A DNA stretch of 19,429 nucleotides from Paludibacter sp. (GTDB lineage Bacteria > Bacteroidota > Bacteroidia > Bacteroidales > Paludibacteraceae): the NCBI GenBank assembly GCA_028748945.1, contig JAQTOL010000009.1, forward strand, positions 1 to 19,429, in the 5' to 3' direction. The translations under genes were made by a program, and so were the position numbers. This document shows positions 14,838-19,429 of this stretch, piece after piece. Every line of letters starts with the position of its first letter. The first letter of the stretch is position 1. The notes beneath the pieces are model-generated. The model saw nothing but the letters and a program-made list of their open reading frames with translations. It did no database searches and was not told the origin of the DNA.

Positions 14838-16484
14838 ATGATTAAAAAAACAATTTTTACAGTATCTATTTTATTTACAGCCACCACGTTATTTGCCTGC
14901 ACCAATTTTTTAGTTGGAAAAGCGGCAACTACTGATGGCTCTACTTTTATTACTTATTCGGCAGATTCTTACTTCCTATTCGGCGCTTTATATCATTATC
15001 CTGCCGCAACTTATCCTGCCGGAACCATGCTTGATATTCACGACTGGGATACCGGAAAATATCTGGGGAAAATTAAACAAGTCGAAAAAACCTATTCTGT
15101 AATTGGGAATATGAATGAATATCAGGTTAGTATTGGTGAAACGACATTTGGGGGACGACCCGAATTAGTTGACACAACTGCCATTATGGACTACGGAAGT
15201 TTAATGTACATTGCCTTACAACGATCAAAATCAGCGCGTGAAGCAATAAAAGTGATGACCGATTTAGTGGCCGAGTATGGCTATAACAGCGAAGGAGAAT
15301 CCTTTTCAATTGGTGACCCCAATGAAGTATGGATTATGGAAATGATTGGAAAAGGACCCGATAATAAAGGTGCTGTGTGGGTAGCCGAACGCATTCCTGA
15401 CGATTGCGTGTCGGCTCATGCCAATCAGGCCCGCATCACTACTTTTCCATATGATAATAAAGACAATTGTCTATACTCTGAAGACGTTATTGCATTTGCA
15501 CGCGAAAAAGGTTATTTTAAAGGGAAAAATAAAGATTTCAGTTTTTCCGACACCTATGCCCCACTCGATTATGGTGCACTGCGTTATTGTGAAGCACGGG
15601 TTTGGTCATTTTTTAGAAAAATTGATCCGACTATGGACAAATACATAACGTACGTAAAAGGCGAAACAAAGGAACGAATGCCTTTGTGGGTCAGACCAAC
15701 CGTTAAACTAAATGCTCAGAAGCTGAAAGATTACATGCGCGATCAGTATGAAGGAACTGAATTTGATATGACCAAAGGAGTGGGTGCCGGACCTTTTGGA
15801 AGCAAACTTCGATGCAGTCCTCTCACTTTCAAAGTGGACAGTATTGAATATGGACACGATCGTCCTATCGCCACACAACAAACAGGCTTTACTTTCGTCG
15901 CACAAATGCGTAACTGGCTTCCAAATTATATAGGCGGTTTATTATGGTTTGGCGTTGATGATGCTGCTACCGGTTTATATGTTCCGATGTATTGCGGGAT
16001 TAATGCCGTGCCTGAATGCTTCCGCCAAGACAACGGAAGTTTGTTGGAGTATTCTTCCACTTCTGCATTCTGGACTTTCAATTGGGTAGCCAACTATGCT
16101 TACAGTAAATATTCGTATATGTATCCCGATATCAAAAAAGTACAGGAAAAATGGGAAAGCGATTTCAATGCACTGGTACCGGCAATAGATAAACTTACAG
16201 TTGGTATGAATGAGACTGATGCGAGAATATTTCTCACTGATTTCAGTTTACAACAAGCTGAAAAGTCAACAGCTGCATGGAAAAAACTGGGTGAATACCT
16301 GTTAGTAAAATACATGGACGGGAACATCAAAAAAGAAAAGGATGGCAAATTTTTGCAGAATGAATATAAGATTCCTCCAGGCATTATACGTGCAGGTTAT
16401 CCTGAAGAATTTTTACGTCAAATGGTGAAAGAAAATCCGGGATTGCGTGTTCTCACGGAAGAAGAAATGAAGAACAGAAAATAA
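14838..16484 (+). CDS. Secreted C69-family dipeptidase (Ntn hydrolase)
   Basis: Peptidase of family C69 (PepD-like), probably cleaving dipeptides or N-terminal residues in the periplasm or outside. From the ATG at 14838 it has 548 residues. The signal peptide MIKKTIFTVSILFTATTLFA is followed directly by CTNFLVGKAATTDGSTF. Cleavage before Cys21 would expose the N-terminal cysteine that serves as nucleophile in this family. The motif around it (CTxxxVGKxAxxDGS) is diagnostic. EVWIMEMIGKG and WVAERIPDDCVSAHANQARI are further family blocks in the central part. LFAC could be read as a lipobox, but the nucleophile role of the Cys makes lipidation unlikely. It follows the membrane protein gene by 89 bases and has its own promoter motif. 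Confidence 0.92.
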   Translation: MIKKTIFTVSILFTATTLFACTNFLVGKAATTDGSTFITYSADSYFLFGALYHYPAATYPAGTMLDIHDWDTGKYLGKIKQVEKTYSVIGNMNEYQVSIGETTFGGRPELVDTTAIMDYGSLMYIALQRSKSAREAIKVMTDLVAEYGYNSEGESFSIGDPNEVWIMEMIGKGPDNKGAVWVAERIPDDCVSAHANQARITTFPYDNKDNCLYSEDVIAFAREKGYFKGKNKDFSFSDTYAPLDYGALRYCEARVWSFFRKIDPTMDKYITYVKGETKERMPLWVRPTVKLNAQKLKDYMRDQYEGTEFDMTKGVGAGPFGSKLRCSPLTFKVDSIEYGHDRPIATQQTGFTFVAQMRNWLPNYIGGLLWFGVDDAATGLYVPMYCGINAVPECFRQDNGSLLEYSSTSAFWTFNWVANYAYSKYSYMYPDIKKVQEKWESDFNALVPAIDKLTVGMNETDARIFLTDFSLQQAEKSTAAWKKLGEYLLVKYMDGNIKKEKDGKFLQNEYKIPPGIIRAGYPEEFLRQMVKENPGLRVLTEEEMKNRK

Positions 16485-16534
16485 TCCGGATATTTTAAAT
16501 TTTACCGGGAATAAATGAATTAAAATGATATGAT

Positions 16535-16565
16535 GAGAGGTTTTGCTGTTGATGCAAAATCTCTC
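16535..16565 (+). terminator. Probable terminator of the C69 dipeptidase gene
   Basis: Stem GAGAGGTTTTGC (16535-16546) pairs with 16554-16565 across a 7-base loop, with a single G-U pair. It is followed by TTTAATTAAT, a weak T-tract. It lies 50 bases after the dipeptidase stop. Confidence 0.6.
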
Positions 16566-16925
16566 TTTAATTAATAAGGAGAATTTAATAAACTGCTGGT
16601 TGTTATTTTATCAGTAAACTCACACAACAAAAAGCATCAAAATAAACCGGATTTTCAGTCTATCCGGTTATTACTATCATGTGTAATAATAAAATTTAGC
16701 TTTTTTAGTTTCATAATCTGGTCCATTGCCCTAATGAATTTATCAAATAAAGCCAGTTTTAATCTACTGTTTATTAGCAAGGTAACAATTCAAATCAAAT
16801 TTTATATTATACTCTACATAAATTTACTGCACATTTTAGTTACCTTTGTGCAAAATTTCAATTCATTCAATAAAACTTTTTTAATAAAAAGATTGTTTTA
16901 GGTAAATAACCAATAAATTTTTAAG
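16566..16925 (+). other. Long AT-rich leader and spacer upstream of fabI
   Basis: Together with the terminator this 441-base gap holds no gene that I can support and no tRNA. It contains a short perfect hairpin, AACCGGAT (16645-16652) pairing with 16662-16669 over a 9-base loop, and a promoter motif close to its end. The rest is AT-rich without recognised structure. Confidence 0.5.
16841..16848 (+). promoter_or_regulatory. Putative -7 promoter element of fabI
   Basis: TACCTTTG matches TAnnTTTG exactly, 77 bases upstream of the fabI ATG, which implies an untranslated leader of about 70 bases. No clear -33 TTG lies at the normal spacing. Confidence 0.5.
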
Positions 16926-17783
16926 ATGAGTAATGACTTATTAAAAGGTAAAAGAGGTATTGTTTTCGGAGCTTTAAACGACATGTCTATCGCATGGAAA
17001 GTTGCTGAACGCGTTGTCGAAGAAGGTGCCATAATCACTTTATCGAACACACCGCTTGCTGTTCGTATGGGAACAACAAATGAGCTGGCTGAAAAACTTA
17101 ATGCAAAACTGATTCCTGCCGATGCAACAAGTGTAGCCGATTTGGAACAAGTATTTATACAATCTATGGAAGCCTTAGGAGGTAAAATAGATTTTGTCCT
17201 GCATTCTATCGGAATGTCTCCAAACGTTCGTAAAAAACGTACATACGATGATCTTGACTACGATATGCTTACAACTACGCTTGATATTTCGGCTATCTCG
17301 TTTCATAAAATGTTACAGGTTGCCAAGAAGATGGATGCCATTAATGAATATGGTTCTGTTGTGGCTCTGAGTTACATGGCAGCTCAACGAACGGTATTCG
17401 GATATAACGATATGGCAGATGCCAAATCAATGCTGGAATCCATTGCCCGTAGTTTTGGATATATTTATGGACGGGAACATAAAGTACGAGTAAATACCAT
17501 TTCTCAATCACCAACCGTAACAACTGCCGGAAGTGGCGTAAAAGGCATTGATGGCTTACTCGATTTTTCGGACCGGATGTCTCCGCTTGGTAATGCAACT
17601 GCATCGGATTGTGCCGACTATTGTGTAGTCATGTTTAGCGATCTAACGCGCAAAGTTACCATGCAGAATTTACTTCATGATGGTGGATTTTCGAGTATGG
17701 CAATGAGCTACAATGCTATGGAGCAATACAATAAAAGCTTCGAAGATTTTAAAGACAAGGACGGAAAAATTATTTACGGATAA
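16926..17783 (+). CDS. fabI: Enoyl-[acyl-carrier-protein] reductase (NADH)
   Basis: Last reduction of each fatty-acid elongation cycle; short-chain dehydrogenase fold. The 285-residue protein opens with GIVFGALNDMSIAW (11-24), the divergent FabI form of the nucleotide-binding Gly motif. The catalytic set is Y150, Y160 and K167 in SYMAAQRTVFGYNDMADAK, with exactly the Y-x9-Y-x6-K spacing of E. coli FabI. VNTISQSPTVTTAGSGVKG follows, then the substrate loop and MQNLLHDGGFSSM near the end. It is slightly longer than the E. coli enzyme (262). Two Met residues and conventional residues are present in the triclosan pocket region, but sensitivity cannot be read off. It stands alone with its own promoter motif and strong terminator. 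Confidence 0.95.
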   Translation: MSNDLLKGKRGIVFGALNDMSIAWKVAERVVEEGAIITLSNTPLAVRMGTTNELAEKLNAKLIPADATSVADLEQVFIQSMEALGGKIDFVLHSIGMSPNVRKKRTYDDLDYDMLTTTLDISAISFHKMLQVAKKMDAINEYGSVVALSYMAAQRTVFGYNDMADAKSMLESIARSFGYIYGREHKVRVNTISQSPTVTTAGSGVKGIDGLLDFSDRMSPLGNATASDCADYCVVMFSDLTRKVTMQNLLHDGGFSSMAMSYNAMEQYNKSFEDFKDKDGKIIYG

Positions 17784-17805
17784 TTAAATCTTAAACCCTG
17801 ATATG

Positions 17806-17847
17806 ACAAGTCCTAAAAACCTTAAGGTTTTTAGGACTTGTTTTTTT
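17806..17847 (+). terminator. Rho-independent terminator of fabI
   Basis: A 16-base perfect stem, ACAAGTCCTAAAAACC (17806-17821) with 17826-17841, closes on a TTAA loop and is followed by a run of T to 17847. It begins 22 bases after the fabI stop. The T-run is on the plus strand only, so it serves fabI rather than the convergent gene. Confidence 0.92.
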
Positions 17848-17859
17848 GGAATAGTACTA

Positions 17860-19429
17860 TTATTTTTTTACAATTTTATAAGTACTATTCCCTACTTTGA
17901 CAAAGTAAATACCTCTACCAATATATCGTAAATCCAGTTTATTTACTCCATATTTCAAATTTTCGTTGTATACTAATTTCCCTAACACATTGTAAATACC
18001 GACTGCTGTATCATCGCTTACATCAATAAACAAATTAACTTCCACCGGATTAGGATAAATATCGGTTACAACACTCTCAACACTATTAAAACCTGTATCA
18101 ATTTGTTGACTTTTAAGTAATAAATCGGCATTGATAGCTGAATTGTTGTCTGTTAAAACCACAACATACTCGGCTATTGCTGCAGCAGTTTCAGCAACGA
18201 CTTTGTAAGTACCTAAAGCTATTTTTTCAAAAACATAATAGCCGTTCGTGTCTGTCATTGTCCACGCTACAGGCTCATTAGCACTATTGTACAGTATTAC
18301 CGGTGTGTTATTTGCAATTGTATTTAAAGTATTTATTTTTGAACCGATTTCAGCCAGTACGCTGTCTTTTATACCATAAGTTTCGAAAAATATATTGCCG
18401 GAAATTTTGCCTGTTCCAGTGGTCAATACGAATTTTCTCAAATTAACTACTACATTATTACTGCTGTCATTTAAGGTTATATAATCTGCATTTTTAAACT
18501 TTAATTTATTGATATAGAAAGTTGGCAGATAATTTTTATAACTAGTCAAATCAGGAATTACATATACGGTATATTCAGCTTTTGATAAATTAGCAAATTC
18601 AAATGTACCATTACTGATCTCACTTGAAGCAATGGCTTTGCAATAACTTTTTTTGAATAAAACTGCATATCCTGTTTTCATCAATTCACTTCCAGCTTGT
18701 ATAGAACCGGTTAATGGATATGTACTTTCCGCTTTCGTTACTTCGTAGCATGTAGCTACACCAACTGTAAAACACAGAATCGACATCGAAGAATCTTTCG
18801 GAGTCAAATATCCACCGAACTTAACTTTATCTCCAACTTTTAATCCAATAGTAGTTGTGCTATCACTATTCAAAACCGGAATATCTTTAATGGAATATAA
18901 TTGTCGTGCTGAACCAACCGGAGAATACTCTTGTATAAATAATTGTCCGGTACAGCCATCTATTCCTGGTACAACTATACCAGTTTTATTCATCACGCAA
19001 GCAGGTGTTTCAATTATTTTGTAACAGGTAGCTACTCCAACTGTATAACACAGAATCGACATAGTAGAATCTTTCTGAGTCAAATATCCTCCAAACTGCA
19101 CTTTATCACCTACTTTCAGTTCACCTGATAAAATACCTGTACTGCTGACATTTTTTTCAATATCATATAACTGACGAATCATACTCATGCCAGGATATGA
19201 GGTGTCTTCAATAAATATTTTTCCACTACAACCATCAATTCCGGCTACTACCACCCCGACTTTGTCCATAATGCAATCAGCTGGTTCCAGTTCGTAGCAG
19301 GTAGCAACACCGATTGTACGACATAAAACAGTTGTATTTGAATCGTTCTTAGTCAAATATCCACCAAACCTGACTTTATCACCTACTTTCAATCCACTTG
19401 AAAATGTACTATCGTTAATAATATCTTCA
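17860..19429 (-). CDS. T9SS-secreted repeat protein, 5' end beyond the window
   Basis: Only the C-terminal part is here (about 522 codons); the frame is open through the window edge, so the TTG at 19392 is not a real start. Three tandem units begin LKVGDKV near 19392, 19119 and 18843, a period of 91-92 residues. Units 1 and 2 share FGGYLT-KDS, GVATCYE/K, a Cys-x-Met-x-K segment, GIDGC-G and RQLY; unit 3 stops after GVATCYEV. Two Ig-like or carboxypeptidase-regulatory-like domains follow (for example DTNGYYVFEKIALGTYKVVAE). The last ~70 residues, VTDIYPNPVEVNLFI to STYKIVKK, are a type A T9SS sorting domain, so the protein is probably exported through the T9SS and attached or released at the surface. 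The ligand or function is unknown. Confidence 0.85.
   Translation of the reverse strand, partial: EDIINDSTFSSGLKVGDKVRFGGYLTKNDSNTTVLCRTIGVATCYELEPADCIMDKVGVVVAGIDGCSGKIFIEDTSYPGMSMIRQLYDIEKNVSSTGILSGELKVGDKVQFGGYLTQKDSTMSILCYTVGVATCYKIIETPACVMNKTGIVVPGIDGCTGQLFIQEYSPVGSARQLYSIKDIPVLNSDSTTTIGLKVGDKVKFGGYLTPKDSSMSILCFTVGVATCYEVTKAESTYPLTGSIQAGSELMKTGYAVLFKKSYCKAIASSEISNGTFEFANLSKAEYTVYVIPDLTSYKNYLPTFYINKLKFKNADYITLNDSSNNVVVNLRKFVLTTGTGKISGNIFFETYGIKDSVLAEIGSKINTLNTIANNTPVILYNSANEPVAWTMTDTNGYYVFEKIALGTYKVVAETAAAIAEYVVVLTDNNSAINADLLLKSQQIDTGFNSVESVVTDIYPNPVEVNLFIDVSDDTAVGIYNVLGKLVYNENLKYGVNKLDLRYIGRGIYFVKVGNSTYKIVKK
18843..19392 (-). repeat. Tandem ~91-residue Cys-containing repeats in the T9SS cargo gene
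   Basis: Coding repeats of about 273-276 bases start near 19392, 19119 and 18843 (minus strand). Each begins with the codons for LKVGDKV and FGGYLT and contains VGVATCYE or a close variant (IGVATCYE in the first unit). The first two carry GIDGC; the third is truncated. More copies may lie beyond the window. Confidence 0.8.

Noticed and set aside
14858..14900. Lipoprotein signal (LFAC) at the start of the C69 dipeptidase
   Set aside because: Phe at the -2 position is poor for a lipobox, and the Cys is the expected catalytic N-terminal nucleophile of the family.

Overview
The window looks like a chromosomal segment of a Bacteroidota (Bacteroidetes) bacterium, most likely an anaerobic Bacteroidales lineage. 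The evidence is a C-terminal type IX secretion sorting domain, TAnnTTTG promoter motifs upstream of several genes, weak Shine-Dalgarno sequences, AT-rich spacers with short repeats typical of the phylum, and a menaquinone gene cluster. I cannot name the species; a Paludibacter-like organism would fit but this is a guess.

Layout. (1) Positions 1-1660: an O6-alkylguanine-DNA alkyltransferase gene (minus) and a secreted Gly/Met-rich protein of unknown function (plus), read divergently from overlapping promoter motifs. (2) Positions 1673-10097, all minus: a nearly complete menaquinone (vitamin K2) operon, in transcription order menI-like thioesterase, menF, menD, menB, menA, a RhuM-Fic/Doc gene, menC, menE. 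Together these take chorismate through isochorismate, SEPHCHC, o-succinylbenzoate, its CoA ester and DHNA-CoA to demethylmenaquinone. menH and the final methyltransferase are not in the window. Two spacers carry conspicuous inverted repeats; one of these supplies the last codons of menD. (3) Positions 10198-12276, minus: a TonB-dependent outer-membrane receptor with its own promoter. (4) Positions 12518-14748, plus: a GT4 glycosyltransferase overlapping a multi-pass membrane protein of the LPG-synthase-TM family, probably an envelope glycolipid pair. (5) Positions 14838-16484, plus: a secreted C69-family (Ntn-hydrolase) dipeptidase. (6) Positions 16926-17783, plus: fabI, enoyl-ACP reductase, with a strong terminator. 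(7) Positions 17860-19429, minus: the 3' part of a large secreted repeat protein with a T9SS sorting domain, cut by the window edge.

Most genes are ordinary housekeeping genes. The most unusual points are the RhuM-Fic/Doc gene lying inside the menaquinone operon with a start-stop overlap to menC and lower G+C than its neighbour, the perfect palindromes at 5772-5806 and 4526-4552, the mobile-looking 23-base inverted repeats around the menD/menB gap, and the Cys-containing ~91-residue tandem repeats of the T9SS cargo protein. I see no CRISPR array, rRNA, tRNA or insertion sequence.
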